From Sternotherus odoratus (lineage: Eukaryota; Chordata; Testudines; Kinosternidae): DNA of 64,000 bases. Every line of letters begins with the position of its first letter. The first letter of the stretch is position 1. Location: positions 66,224,390-66,288,389 of the forward strand of contig JAVMKO010000003.1 in the NCBI GenBank assembly GCA_032164245.1, in the 5' to 3' direction. The notes under the pieces are model-generated. The model had not been told where the DNA came from. It was given only the letters and a program-made list of their open reading frames with translations, and did no database searches. Shown here piece by piece: positions 1-11,395 of the stretch. Made by a program: the position numbers and the translations under genes.

Positions 1-365
1 CATTGCTGTTATCTGTACATCCAAAGGCAGCTGAAGACCAAGCAAGATCTATCTTTGCAATGAACTTCAGTGACAGAAGCTTTGATCAAGGAAATGAGAG
101 CTAATTTTCTAAAATATAAACATGAAAAGTTAAATAGTTAATTGCTTTTGCAAATCATTATTGGGTGAATGTGCTTTCATGTCAAAGTCTCATCTATTTA
201 TGAGAAGTGATAAATCCGATTAGGAACAAAACATTTAAAAGATTTAAAACATTTAAAAGGGGTGGGTAGAATCTGCAAGGTAAATAAGGATTCTGTCTGG
301 TAGAGGCCAGTCAAGCCCTACTTCTTTAATGTTGGGAATGTCTGTGTCAGATTATGACTAATTAG
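1..365. other. plain intron, no feature seen
   Basis: AT-rich single-copy-looking sequence. No repeat family, ORF or RNA gene was recognised. Confidence 0.6.
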
Positions 366-380
366 TACTCATAGCTAGAA

Positions 381-556
381 TCATAGAGGTAGCCGTGTTA
401 GTCTGGAATTGCAGAAGTGACAAAGAGTCCTGTGGCACCTTAAAGACTAACTAAAGTATTGAAGCATAAGCTTTCATGGGCTAATACCCACTTCGTCGGA
501 TGCATCAATACTTTAGTTAGTCTATAAGCAGGTGCTACAGGACTCTTTGTCACTTC
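381..556 (-). mobile_element. Penelope-like element fragment, inverted arms, with 15-bp target duplication
   Basis: A 176-bp insertion bounded by a perfect 15-bp direct repeat, tactcatagctagaa, at 366-380 and 557-571. The left arm (381 to about 503) reads on the minus strand. It is followed by a shorter plus-strand arm of the same sequence (about 504-556), giving a head-to-head inverted structure. The minus strand ends in the segment agactaacacggctacctc, the same kind of 3' terminus as the other Penelope-like copies in this window. The minus arm contains a hammerhead-like core at 461-499. It has no coding capacity. Assignment to Penelope-like elements rests on the shared terminus, the inverted-arm arrangement and the hammerhead motif. 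Confidence 0.7.
461..499 (-). ncRNA. hammerhead-ribozyme-like core (decayed)
   Basis: On the minus strand the segment reads CCGACGA, then a helix II of GUGGG with a UAUUAG loop and the return strand CCCAU, then GAAA, then a short GC-UUAU-GC helix III followed by UU. This fits the hammerhead plan (CUGANGA, helix II, GAAA, helix III, NUH) with one change in the first core box (CC for CU) and a G-U pair at the end of helix II. Helix I pairing is not convincing. Minimal hammerheads are known from Penelope-like elements. Confidence 0.5.
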
Positions 557-571
557 TACTCATAGCTAGAA

Positions 572-2603
572 ATTCAGGAACTGTAGAGCTGAATTTCCTT
601 GTGAAATAAAAGCTGCAAAACACCATTTTTTGTAACTTGTTTTGCAAATTGTCCATGTGTTAATTTCTGTTTCACAGTTGCTAGATTGTAAGTTAGTGAT
701 GCACTTTTGCAGCTCTGAAAGGAAGGCTCTTAATAACAATTTCTTTTGTAAATTGTGGTTTTTGTTTTATGTAAACCTCTTCTATAATTGGTTTTGAATA
801 TAGTAATAGCAATGCAATAAAGCAAATTTATATTTTGTAAAGTTATACTTATGAGTCAGTATTGAACTGTAGTTTAGTGGTTGTTAATATAACACAGTGA
901 GAGATGTACAAAGTGCACTGACAAAGTAGTCTAAAAATAAGATTCTGCATTATTATAAAATATTGAGCTGTATGACCAGCATTTGTGGTAGCAGAGCAAG
1001 GCGGTAGTAGGCTCAGAGTGGTTCTCTATGAGTTCTGACCATGAGGATAGCTATCAATCAGAATTTGTTATGATAATGTGGAAAGGTAATGTAAAATAAG
1101 AAGGAATTAAATCTAAATACAGAATCTATTATTAGAAGTAACTCTATGTTCTATAAGCAAATGAACAACCAATGAGATTCAACATTACTACAGTATTAAG
1201 GAATTAACTTTATTGTCATATCAACTCAAATGAATATTTTAAATAAATATTCAGATGGAATTTCCAGAGCTAAGCACTCGGTGAACAGAAAAAACTTTCA
1301 AAATCTTAAATTAAATACATATGAATATACACACTAAAATACTAATTTAGTCCTCTTAATCTTTCGATGCCACTGGTATGCTAATATTCTTCTGTCTTCA
1401 CCAACAAATAAAAAAGTTAATGTCATGTTCTGAAAGTTGGAAAATTTACTGTTTTAAGTTGATCCAAAGTTTGGTGGGGAACAGTAATTCTGTTTCCATG
1501 CCAGCATCTGGAAAGACTTGCTTCACCAGTCTGTGTGCAGCTGTGCTCCTTAGAATCTGAAAGGATGGAATTTTTTCCTGAGAGTTAAATTTCCTTTTGT
1601 CCTGTGGCCCTCAAGTTCCCTCCCTGAGAATTACATTCAGTAGTCACTTTACAGTAATTGTTTCTCTTGATCACACTGCCAGTGGACTGATTGCACACCA
1701 GTGTCAGGTAGCAATTTTCTGTGTAAAGAAAGTCTTCTGTAGGGTTCATTTGTATTCCAGCCTCAGTATCCACTCTTTACATAATAAAGGGGTCAGGAGG
1801 CTGCATGTGTGTCCATCTGTCTGTCCAGAATGGCCAATATATTACGGGCAGGGGTCTATTTGTGCAAAGTCTTCACCTAGCTCGCTTACAGGGGATAGAT
1901 AAATGTTTTCTTTAGACTAAAATTTTGTTGTGAGAAGTGGCTTTTTATTGGAAAAGTATGGTTTTCATTTTGTTTGTAGCACGCTTGATCCAGTTTTCTC
2001 CTCCACCATCCAGGTTAGTTTTGTTTCATATTCATTAGTCATTGAAATTTGTAACTTATCAGTTCTTGTCAGGATCAGTTCAAGCAGGCCTTTCACCTAC
2101 CTATATTTTCTTGAGAATGCTCCTTGTTAAAGTCTGTGGGCGCAGGAGGTGCTGCTCATCCAGGCCAAAGAAGCGCCACACTCCATCTTCTGCTGCTTCT
2201 TTATCCTTGCCTTTAGCTTGCAGTGGGTTGTGAGAATGAAGGTAAGGTTGAAGGAAGAGACTACTAAGGGCTGAAGTGGCAAAACCACTTGCATGAGGAT
2301 GCAAGTGGTTCTGCCAACAACATTTTGCACTCTTCTGCCTCAGTGAGGATGTAAGAAAAACCAAGGCAGGCAAAATACAATATAAGATGATTTTTCGAAG
2401 TGGCAAAAAATACCAGTTTTGGCTTTTGTGTTGATTGAATCAGGCCCTTGCTCTCTGACCTTTAATTTTCTGCGTTTTTAAAAAGAGCTGAACCTGAATC
2501 AAAGCCTGCTAAGTGCCCTTTTATTTTAACTACCACAGAAGCAGCTGGCTTCTTCCCTTTGTTTCCCGAATGCAACAAAGTTTAGCTGTTCTAATTGATA
2601 CGG
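572..2603. other. plain intron with one short perfect hairpin
   Basis: AT-rich intron. Nothing was recognised apart from the hairpin at 2283-2310. The short open frames in 1.4-2.4 kb have no family resemblance or coding character. Confidence 0.55.
2283..2310. repeat. perfect 12-bp inverted repeat with 4-nt loop
   Basis: Arms aaccacttgcat and atgcaagtggtt are exact reverse complements around the loop gagg. No poly-T tract follows and no microRNA family is recognised. It may be a remnant of a small palindromic element. Confidence 0.6.
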
Positions 2604-3090
2604 TTATAGAGCAGGGGTGGGCAAACCTTTTGGCTCAAAGGGCCACACCTGTGTGGGGAAATTGTATGCAGGCCATGAATATAAGGCTGGGGCAGAGGGT
2701 CGGAGTGCAGGGTGTGGGAGTGGGTGCAGTGTGCAGGAAGGGGCTCAGGGAAAGGGGTTGGCGTGCAGGAGAAGTGTGGGGTATGGCCTGGGGCTCAGGA
2801 CAGGGAGTTGGCAACTCAGGTCAGGGGTGCAGGAAGGGGTGCAGAGTACAGGAAGGGGCTCAGGACAGAATGTTGGAGTGCGGGAGAGGACTCAGGGCAG
2901 GAAGCTGGGGTTCAGGAGGGGTGTGTCAGGGAGCTCAAAGCAGATAGGGGGCTCAGGGCAGGGGGTTGGGATATGGGGTGCAGGAGGATTTGGGGTGTGG
3001 GCTCTGGCCTGGCACCGCTTATCTCAGAGGGCACTGGGGAGGCAGCAGCACACAGAGGTGCTAAGAGAGGCTCCTTGCCTACCCTGGCCC

Positions 3091-6000
3091 CAGGGTGGAT
3101 TTGATTTAAATCATGATTTAAATCACTAGTTTGGAAGACTCAATTTAATCATGGATTTCTACATAAGAGTGTATTCTTGTTGGTTGTCATAACCTTAATA
3201 CATATTCTTCACAACTCAGAGAAAGATGTAGTTTTATTTTTATAAGATACACACTATACATTTTTAAAGTGACTTATTTTGAAAACTTTTCAGATTAGTT
3301 TTATAGCTGTATCAGAAAATGAAATGATTGGTTATTTCAGTTACCAAAGGTAATTGAAGCAGATATTTATGAAGTCATTGGGAGGTGAACTATCTCCAAT
3401 TTAACTGCTTAAATTGGGAGATTTTCTTGCCATGTGTATTAAGAGGAGAACATCACCAGACAGATATTTAAATTGTTTTATTTAACTAAAACAACAATGT
3501 TATGTATTCTGGAATTTTTTCTTCAACAGCAAATATATTTTAACAAATCAAGCATGTGAATTTTTGAATTTAGTTAAACATTCAAGTTTTTTAAAATCAG
3601 GTTTGTTTTTGTTACAGTTGTTTTTAACTAAAATAGTTAAATGAAATATGTAGAAAACAAAAATTAAATCGACTATGTCAGCCAGGTCAACATGAGAATA
3701 TTGAGAATTTAAGATATTGGCTTCTGCAGCTAACTCAGTCTTTACCTTCATTTTCCTGTTTGTTCATAATCTGGAAAAGAAAAACAAGCTTTCCTGCTTT
3801 TTCAGGTCCCAAACAATTTCTCAATTTGGAATGAATTAGTCCAAAGGAAGAAAATATTCTTTCTACTCCAGCAGAAGAAGCTACTGCTATTAAAAGTGGG
3901 ATTATCACTTCAACAGTCTCTGAATCTAAGTGCTTAAGTGACTTCCACCAGTTCACTGGTGTGACTTTCTTTAAAACAAAATCAGCAAACATACATTTCT
4001 TGAATGGTTCACCCTTAGCTCTGACCTTTATTATAGTTGACATTAGGTAGGGATGATTGCTGGATGTCCATGTCATAGCCAACTCCTCTTCTTCTGCAGT
4101 TAAGGTTTGACCCTGGTACTGAGTATTGAGAATATTTGCAAGAAAATGAGCTGGAGATAGTGCTTGTCCCATTTGTTTTTTTAATGCTTGTAATTTAACT
4201 CTGTCATTGCTTATTTCTCTTTTTAAGATCTCACTCAGTTCCTTCCAAATTTCAACAGCGTCAGCAATAAAACAGCTATTTCCCTGCATTTTGTTCAAGG
4301 CTACAGAAATAGACTTCAGGGTACTCAGCCTGTGGTCAACATTTCTCTTAAACCCAGTGATGAGAACTTTGGCTGTGACAATGCATCTATTTTTTTCATG
4401 ATTTTGTTCATAAACTGTCATCAGATTAGCCCAGTTCTTGATATAGTGCTCCAAACAGCCCACTACTGAGCTCCATCACATGTCTTGTTGGAGAATTAGC
4501 TTGGTTCCTTCCACTTTTTTCAGAGCAGCTGCTGTAAAGTGGTTGTTACAGAAGTATTGTGCAATTTCAACATTAGCCTTTATTTCTGAAACACTGAAGT
4601 CTTTGGCTAGAAGGTGCATCAAATGAGCACTGCAACCGTATGTTATTTGTTTCGGATTCTCTTCACTCTCGTCTAAACAATTTCTTCTAGTTTTGGATAC
4701 ATTCACATCATTGTCTGTGACCAAGCTGCATACTAGACATCTGAATTTTTTTCAGTTTCTTATAACTTTTATTGCTACTTCTTGTAAGTATTCTGCCGTG
4801 TGCATTTCCTGGTGTATCAATTTTTTCTGTAAGAAAGACATGCCCTTCTTCTGTTATCATACAAGCACATACAACAGGATCGTTGTGGACATTGCTCTAC
4901 CCATCAAGACTCAGATTAACAATTTCACCCTCTAGATCTTTTGCACACTGCTCAATTTCTCTTTCATACACTTTATCCAGCAATTTGCCTGCGACATCTG
5001 CTCTGTTTGATGGACTGTATCCTGGTCTTAATGACTGAACCATGTTAATGAAGTGAGGGTTCCCAATCATACAGAAAGGAGAGTTTGTTGCATAAACTGG
5101 GAATTTTTTTCATCAATTACCTATTTTTGTAATCTACTGGTTCTTATCACAGACTTATCTATGGTTGTTTCTGGATGATGCAGATTATTATTTTTCTTTT
5201 TGCTACGGGTGATATACATGATATGACTGAAACAGTGTCATTGGCAGATAACTCTGAAACTATAGAAAATTATGGAGATCTTGAAGGTGGATAGTCTTCA
5301 GAATCGTGTATGTTGAGGATGGATTCTTCTAAACAAGTAAATGGAGTTATTTAATTATTATTACCATATTGCTCATTTAGTATTACTCATTACATTCACT
5401 AACAATGCCACTTTAAAGGTGAAATTGTAAAAGGAAGATCTGCTATTTCTTTTTTACTACAACTGCATCTTAAATTATAGTACCATAGAATAACAACTAT
5501 ATTTTTTGCTCAAACATGCAAATTCAACAATAGTCCAGAAGGAAGACAGGCAGTCCTTAAGAAAAAAGTATGAAATAAAAAAGTTTACCAACCTGAAGAT
5601 CCTGCATGTTCAGACATGTTCCTTTCATCATCTTCAATGCAGCTTCTTCCTGAGATGTTGTTTCATTTGGTCAACCAGGCCTTGCATTTCTTTGTTGAGA
5701 TGTTTGCATTTTGCACACATGCCTGTCCTACCCACAGGTAGAGGATCTTCATTAAAATCTCTTTTATGGTCTGCTCCCATTATAGGTTTTCCCTTTTAGT
5801 GAGACAATGGTATGGTAGATCTTAAATCAATGAAGACTACAGAAAGACCTCAAGACTTCAGGAACACGCTGCTCAAACAGTTTCACTTTTGATTCTACTG
5901 CCTGTCCCTCCCTTGTCACATTTATCTCCAGGTGTCGTCTCCTTATCCAGATTTATTCCGCCCTCAACAATCTACTATTCGTTTAACTTTTTGAAACTTG

Positions 6001-6511
6001 CACTTTTAGAGAGAGGTAAGGGATTGACTGTGTACAGAAATTTGCAGAAAGACAAAAGGGTTGAGGTCTGTTATTTCTCACCTCTATATATTATTTACTT
6101 AAAAATATTTTTGCTGTTAACCAGCATTTTTTCTTTGGAGACACAAATCCACAGAACTGGAACACTAAGCATCTCTGATGGTATCTTCTAGACTGAGCAC
6201 TGAGTCCCATTGGGCAGATAGAGAGATTAATTTAAATAATCTATACAAAAGCCTCTGGAACCCCACAAGATTGGGTCTCTAATCCATGAACTATTGGAAC
6301 TCATTTCCAAAACTTTTCTTAAACATTACATTAATATATTGTCTTATAGTATAGAATTAGAATTTATAATCCTTATTCCATGATGAGATATCTTTGAGCT
6401 ATAATGTATCTTAATGAAAACTATCTTTAGATAGTTTTTTTCCCTCAAAGAGCATTTTATAAAAAAAATCTGATTTAAATTTTTTAAAAAATTGATTTTC
6501 TATCCACCGTG
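3091..6511 (-). mobile_element. autonomous-type hAT transposon, decayed, nested in the older hAT
   Basis: The termini cagggtggat (3091) and atccaccgtg (6502-6511) form an imperfect inverted repeat. They are flanked by a degenerate 8-bp target duplication, cctggccc (3083-3090) and cctcaccc (6512-6519), 6 of 8 matching. Subterminal sequence is rich in gatttaaat repeats. The minus strand carries a broken hAT transposase with BED-type finger and hATC dimerisation domain. The insertion is younger than the enclosing element at 2612-6898. Confidence 0.85.
3735..5780 (-). pseudogene. hAT transposase pseudogene (BED finger plus hATC domain)
   Basis: The minus strand encodes a decayed transposase. It starts near 5780 with a BED-finger-like segment (CAKC at the proximal half and a downstream KQH). 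It continues through an RNase H-like core with the motif YGCSAHLMHLLAKDF (frame 4476-4724). It ends with a typical hATC dimerisation segment, ASSAGVERIFSSFGLIHSKL, in the 242-codon frame 3735-4463. Several stops and frameshifts break the frame. The clearest is a TGA between the 4476-4724 and 3735-4463 frames, where neighbouring residues read straight through in the same frame. Intact hAT transposases are roughly 600-700 residues, and the pieces here would sum to about that. It is inactive and would act as a nuclear transposase if whole. No cellular domestication is suggested. Confidence 0.88.
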
Positions 6512-6906
6512 CCTCACCCTGTGCTGCTCCTTGAAGAGGCCAGCATGTCCGGCAGTGGCTCTTGGGGGTGGGTGGGGCGAGGGGTATACCACACGCTGCC
6601 TTCACCTGTGGGTACCACCCTTGAAGCTCTCATTGGCTGCGGTTCCCTATTCCCAGCCAGTGGGAGTTGTGGGGGGGTGGGGCCTCCAGGCGAGGGCAGC
6701 TTACAGAGCTCTCTGTCCTCCCTCCCCTGGGGGCCACAGGGACATGGTGCCCGGTGCTTCAGGGAGCGGCGTGGGGCCAGGGCAGGCAGGGAGCCTGTCT
6801 TAGCCCTGTTGCACCATGGGGCTGGCAATCCCACTGGCCGGATTGAAAGCTTTGATGGGCCGGATCCAGCCCTGCAGGCCATAGTTTTCCCTCCACTGTT
6901 ATAGAG

Positions 6907-8305
6907 GGGTGAGGAGAATTTTGAAAACACAAATCACAAGGGTTAACTTCATACTATACGCTTGTTTCCTCAGCATTAGAGATTCTCTATTCATGGGTAT
7001 CCTTTATTGAAAGCAAAGTATAGTCATTGAACAGTTTATATGCAGTAATGCATACAACACTTCCAGCTGTAACTCAAAAAAGAGAGAAGCTTTCAAATTC
7101 TTTGCTTGGGTAGTTTTTGAATATCATATGCAGTATGTGAGAAAATCATATGACAATTTTGTTTTGCTTGTGTCTTAATCCAAATCGACAGCTTTCCAAG
7201 TACATGACACAAGAGAGGTTACCACATGTCATTTAGAAGCGTTTTTCAAGTTCAGTGAAGTTCCCATTTATTAGAGAGATGGGAGTGTAACAGATAAGCT
7301 GAGTAAATGGATTAGCTTTAAGCAGTACTATTGTTGGCACTGCCTGCAAATGGATTGTAAACCAAGAAGTCATTTCTAGCAAGTGCTATTCTTTCACTCT
7401 CTGATTAGAAGTGAGGAACATAAATAGAATGGCCTGTATGGAAATGATTCCTGCAGGAAAGTAGCATGTAAAATCAGTCAAGGCTATAGGTACTTGGGGC
7501 AAAATGTGCAAACATAATACCAGCTCCAAGAGAGGGGGAAAGGGGGAGAAGCATTAAGCCAAGCGTGTCTCTGCCCATCTCTGTCTGAATGCTTGAGATG
7601 GTACGGACAAATGACACCTTCCAGGCATGCAGCACTGCTGTCTTCTTTTAGGACCTACATGCAGCAGCTTTTACCTTTAGCTGTTTTTAGTGATTGGGTA
7701 CTCTTGGCTTTAGGTGAGTTACACGAAGAAGGTCATTTAGGAGAACGCCTCCTAATTACAAACACTATTGGTGAAGAGTAACCTATTGCTTGAGAGACAG
7801 ATTTTTTTCTTGTACAGTTCTTACAGCGTAACTTTAGTGTTAACATTCTTAGAGATAATATTATACTGAAGTATAGTGATTGCCATTAAAAAGATAGTTT
7901 ACACCTATATTCTTTACCACAGTAAGGATACCAGGCTTCTAGCATAGCACCCATTGCCCCGTATACGAGCGACTGTGATCCTCCTCCCCCCCCGCCCCGC
8001 CCCCGAGCTGTACAGAAAGGACAGTGGGGATAGAGTCCGCTCTGCTTGTGGTAGCAGTAGTGGTGAGTTTAACGATTCAGGTTATGGAATCTGGTGGTAG
8101 TTCTAGTGGTGTGGTGGGGGGGGGGGTTTGATGGAGGAGCACCAAGTCTGTACAGTTGTTAGATTTTTTTTTAATTTTCATTTCCTTTCTGGGTGATTTT
8201 TTTTATGTGTATCAGTGAATTGTAGACCAGCTTTTACTGGCATACAACATTGTGGTTTTTGTATTAATATACATTTATTTTCATCTCCTGAAAGCCTTGA
8301 GATAG
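6907..8305. other. plain intron
   Basis: No recognised repeat. It contains a C-rich run near 7980-8005 and a G-run near 8110-8130. Short open frames look random. Confidence 0.55.
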
Positions 8306-8313
8306 GTTTACAG

Positions 8314-8495
8314 CAAGGGTGGGCAAACTTTTTGGCCTGAGGGCTGCACTGGGTTTCCGAAATTGTATGGAGGGCCGGTTAGGGGCGGCTGTGCCTCCCC
8401 AAACAGCAAGGAGGGCCTGGGGGTAGTCTCCCCAGCCTGGAGTTCAGGGGCGGACAGGAGGGTCCCACGGGCCCACTGTAGTTTGCCCACCCCTG
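8314..8495. mobile_element. 182-bp hAT MITE with 8-bp target duplication
   Basis: Terminal inverted repeats caagggtgggcaaact and agtttgcccacccctg are flanked by a perfect gtttacag at 8306-8313 and 8496-8503. Internal sequence (ggcctgagggctgcac, attgtatggagggccgg) matches the elements at 2612 and 59679. Confidence 0.9.
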
Positions 8496-8770
8496 GTTTA
8501 CAGCATGGTAAGTATTTAACCATGTGACTCACTAATATCAAAGGGACAGTTTAAAAATCACATATGGTCTGGATTATTTTAACCTGCTATTGTTACAAGC
8601 AACATCTGAGATTATTGTAAATGAAAGAGATTAGAGAAAAACTTTTTTCTAATGATTTTTTAAGTCTGTTTACTTTTGTGCACTTGACAGCACATTGAAC
8701 CTAATATGAAGTGCATTGAAGTCATTTGGAGTTGACTTCAGCAGATTTGGGACTAGGCCCTTTGGGTATA

Positions 8771-8931
8771 CAGTGAAACCTCGATTTAACGGACTAATTC
8801 GGGCAAGGGGGTGTCCGTTAAAGCCAAAAGTCCGTTATTTAATAATTTTTTAAAATCATTAAATAACAGGACTTTTGGCTTTAATGGACACCCCCTCGCC
8901 CGAATTAATCCGTTAAATCGAGGTTTTACTG
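8771..8931. repeat. 161-bp near-perfect palindrome
   Basis: The left arm (cagtgaaacctcg through gtccgttatttaat) is mirrored by the right arm (attaaataacaggactttt through cgaggttttactg), with only a few mismatches and an A/T-rich centre near 8848. It can form a very long hairpin. Confidence 0.9.
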
Positions 8932-8939
8932 ATCACAGC

Positions 8940-9830
8940 CGGGAGCCCCCGCCCGGCTCCCCGCAGCGGGGAGCCCGGCGGGAGCTGTCAACCCCCCCGG
9001 CCGGCTCCCCGCTGCGGGGAGCCGGGCAGGAGCTGTCAACTCGCCCGCCGGGCTCCCCGCTGCCGGGAGCCCGGCGGGAGCTGTCAACCCCCCCCCCACC
9101 CGCCTGAACAGCCCCCCCGCCGGACCCCCGCCCGCCCGAGGGGGGGGGGGAGCCGGCGCGGGGCTGCTTGGGAGATCCGGTCAGCTGCCTGGTCAATTTC
9201 AGGTGAAATTGACCAGGCAGCTGACCCGATCGCCCAAGCAGCCCTGCGCCGGCTCCCGCCCCCCCCTGTCAACCCCCTCCCCCGCCCGGCTCCCCACAGC
9301 GGGGAGCCCGGCGGGAACTGTCAAACCCCCCCCCCCCGCCCGGCTCCCCGCAGCGGGGAGCCCGGCGGGAATTGTCAAACCCCCCCCGCCCGGCTCGCCG
9401 CAGCGGGGAGCCCGGCGGGAACTGTCAACCCCCCCCTCCCGGCTCCCCGCAGGGGAGCCAGGCGGGGGCGGGGGAGTTTGACAGCTCCCGCCGGGCTCCC
9501 CGCCGTGGGGAGCCAGGCGGGAGCTGTCAACTCGGCCGCCGGGATCCCCGCTGTGGGGAGCCAGGCGGGAGCTGTCAAACCCCCCCCCCCCCCCGACTCC
9601 CCGCTGTGGGGAGCCCGGCGGGAACTGTCAAACCCCCCCCTCCCCCGCCCGGCTCCCTGCAGGGGAGCCAGGCGGGGGAGGGGGTTTTGACAGCTCCCGC
9701 CGGGCTCCCCGCTGTGGGGAGCCAGGCGGGAGCTGTCAACTCGGCCGCCCGGCTCCCCGGGGGCGGGGAGCCGGGAAGCCGGGTTGACAGCTCCCGCCCG
9801 GCTCCCCGGGGGCGGGAGCCAGCGGCCCCC
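8940..9830. repeat. GC-rich tandem array of self-complementary units, with a second palindrome at its centre
   Basis: At least ten imperfect units of about 45-60 bp contain ggctccccgc, a short centre, gcggggagcc and then cgggagctgtcaaccccc, so each unit is itself a hairpin. Around 9140-9266 the array is broken by another inverted repeat centred near 9202 (ctgcctggtcaatttca against its complement). CpG content is very high compared with the flanking intron. Confidence 0.85.
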
Positions 9831-9919
9831 CAATAACGGATTTCGGATGCATCGGAAATTTTGTCCGTTGCATCCGAAGTCCGTTAAATCGGGGTCCGTT
9901 AAATCGAGGGTTTACTGTA

Positions 9920-10410
9920 GTTGATTTCCCTCTTTCCCCTTTATTGTCAGTTGCTTTCCTCTATTGTTTGTGTGGGTCTTTCACACAACAGGGGAGAGCG
10001 GAAACTCTTTAAAAATCGGACAATACAATTTGTAAAACCACAATTGTCAGGGTGATTCAGGGTAGTCTCTGAAACTGCTTTTAAGTTTGTTTGTTTTTAA
10101 ATGACTATGTTTTGAGCTGTCTCTTTGGTGTAAGGGAAGAGGGAGGGTTCTCCTAAATGTGCACAAATGGGTGTATCATAGCTAAAACTTGCATTTCAGA
10201 CATTGAGCATAGTCTTGCTATTTTTCTAAGGGAGCTGTACGAATTACTATGAAAAGAACAGAAACCAGCAGTGTACAATTAGAACCAGTATTCAGTCTTT
10301 GCTTGGGGAAAAGAGAGGGTGGGGTGGAATAAGTTTAGGCATTTTGTATATAAAAGTTAGCTCACCTCAGATAATGCTACATGTACACTAGTACTTGAGA
10401 CTCACCCTTC
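9920..10410. other. plain intron
   Basis: No repeat family or coding signal seen. Confidence 0.55.
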
Positions 10411-10418
10411 CCCTAGTA

Positions 10419-10728
10419 CAGGGGTCGGCAACCTTTCAGATGTGAGGTGCTGAGTCTTCATTTATTCACTCTAATTCAAGGTTCTGTGTGCCAGTAATAC
10501 ATTTTAACATTTTTAGAAGGTCTCTTTCTATAAGTCTATAATATAAAACTAAACTATTGTTGTATGTAAAGTAAATAAGATTTTTAAAATGTTTAAGAAG
10601 CTTCATTTAAAATTAAATTAAAACGAAGAGCCCCCCAGACCAGTGGCCAGGACCCGGGCAGTGTGAGTGCCACTGAAAATCAGCTCGCGTGCTGCCTTCG
10701 GCACCCGTGCCATAATTGCCTACCCCTG
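10419..10728 (+). mobile_element. 310-bp hAT MITE with 8-bp target duplication
   Basis: Termini caggggtcggcaacct and attgcctacccctg are flanked by perfect ccctagta copies at 10411-10418 and 10729-10736. The body is AT-rich with a subterminal ccagaccagtggccagga segment. A second copy lies in reverse orientation at 40512-40814. Confidence 0.9.
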
Positions 10729-10736
10729 CCCTAGTA

Positions 10737-11387
10737 TATCCTCAGTTCTGCAAAGACTTATGTACAAGAGTAACGTTAAGGTACAGCCACTCTTCTCCCT
10801 TCTTTTGGAGGATGGTAGGGTACATACATGGGTAGCCCCCTAGTACAGATATAAATAGCAGTGTAGGTGGTGAGGCACTGCTTAGGTGAGTAGAGTAAAG
10901 ATGTGCCTGAACCCTCTGGGTATGTATCCAGGTATATTCTCTGCTGCCCAAGCAGTGCCTCTTTGTCTACTCTGCTATTTTTAGCAGTCCCATTGCTTCC
11001 CCCTTATTTCCCCGCTGCCTCCCCGGTTTTTCACTGACGTGTAGCTACACACTATAATGTGAATGCAGCTTGCTTTTCACTGTGGCCTAGATGTCACCAA
11101 TGCCGGTGTGCAGTCCTGTGAGTAGTGCCACTGAGCTCAATGGGATCAGGCCTTAAATGTCCAGATTTTGGAATTTAGGAAAGCATAACTGATTCTGATA
11201 AAACCTTAGACACCTATCCGGCAACTGTTTTCATGCTGCTGGGACCCGTCACCTATGCAATGCTCCATTGACTTCATTTGGGTTCTGAGAAGGTGCAGGG
11301 GTCTGCCCGCACCTAGATGTATTGAAGGAAGAAATACAGGGATCCATGTGCTCAGAACCAGCTGCAGGATCAGGGCCTAACCTTGCA
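10737..11387. other. plain intron
   Basis: Nothing recognised, apart from a weak fragment near 11090-11160 (agtcctgtgagtagtgccac, caatgggatcaggcc) that recalls the short palindromic repeats at 36765 and 38620. Confidence 0.5.
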
Positions 11388-11395
11388 CACAGGAA

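Larger units (their letters stand above)
2612..6898. mobile_element. non-autonomous hAT element interrupted by a second hAT
   Basis: The element opens with the hAT-type terminus caggggtgggcaaacc. It closes with a decayed inverted copy, atagttttccctccactg. It is flanked by a perfect 8-bp target duplication, ttatagag, at 2604-2611 and 6899-6906. Its own sequence is 2612-3090 plus 6512-6898 (about 0.87 kb), GC-rich and non-coding, with imperfect 'aggggctcagg'-type repetition. A 3.4-kb hAT sits inside it. It is the same family as 8314-8495 and 59679-60243. The open frames across the GC-rich ends are compositional artefacts. Confidence 0.85.
8771..9917. mobile_element. TA-flanked Tigger/pogo-like element filled with GC-rich palindromic minisatellite
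   Basis: The element opens with cagtgaaacctcgatttaac and closes with aaatcgagggtttactg, flanked by TA on both sides (8769-8770 and 9918-9919). These termini resemble pogo/Tigger ends. The first 161 bp (8771-8931) form an almost perfect palindrome that itself looks like a complete small MITE. A GC-rich tandem block fills 8940-9830, and copies of ccgttaaatcg recur near the right end. No transposase is present. The proline/glycine-rich open frames here are artefacts of C and G runs. Confidence 0.8.

Noticed and set aside
2513..3129. Three overlapping Gly/Arg-rich plus-strand frames
   Set aside because: They lie in the GC-rich, internally repetitive interior of the outer hAT element and have no recognisable domain.
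8811..9836. Proline/arginine-rich open frames of up to 154 codons on both strands
   Set aside because: They follow the GC-rich tandem array in every frame and have no domain; the array units are non-coding hairpins.
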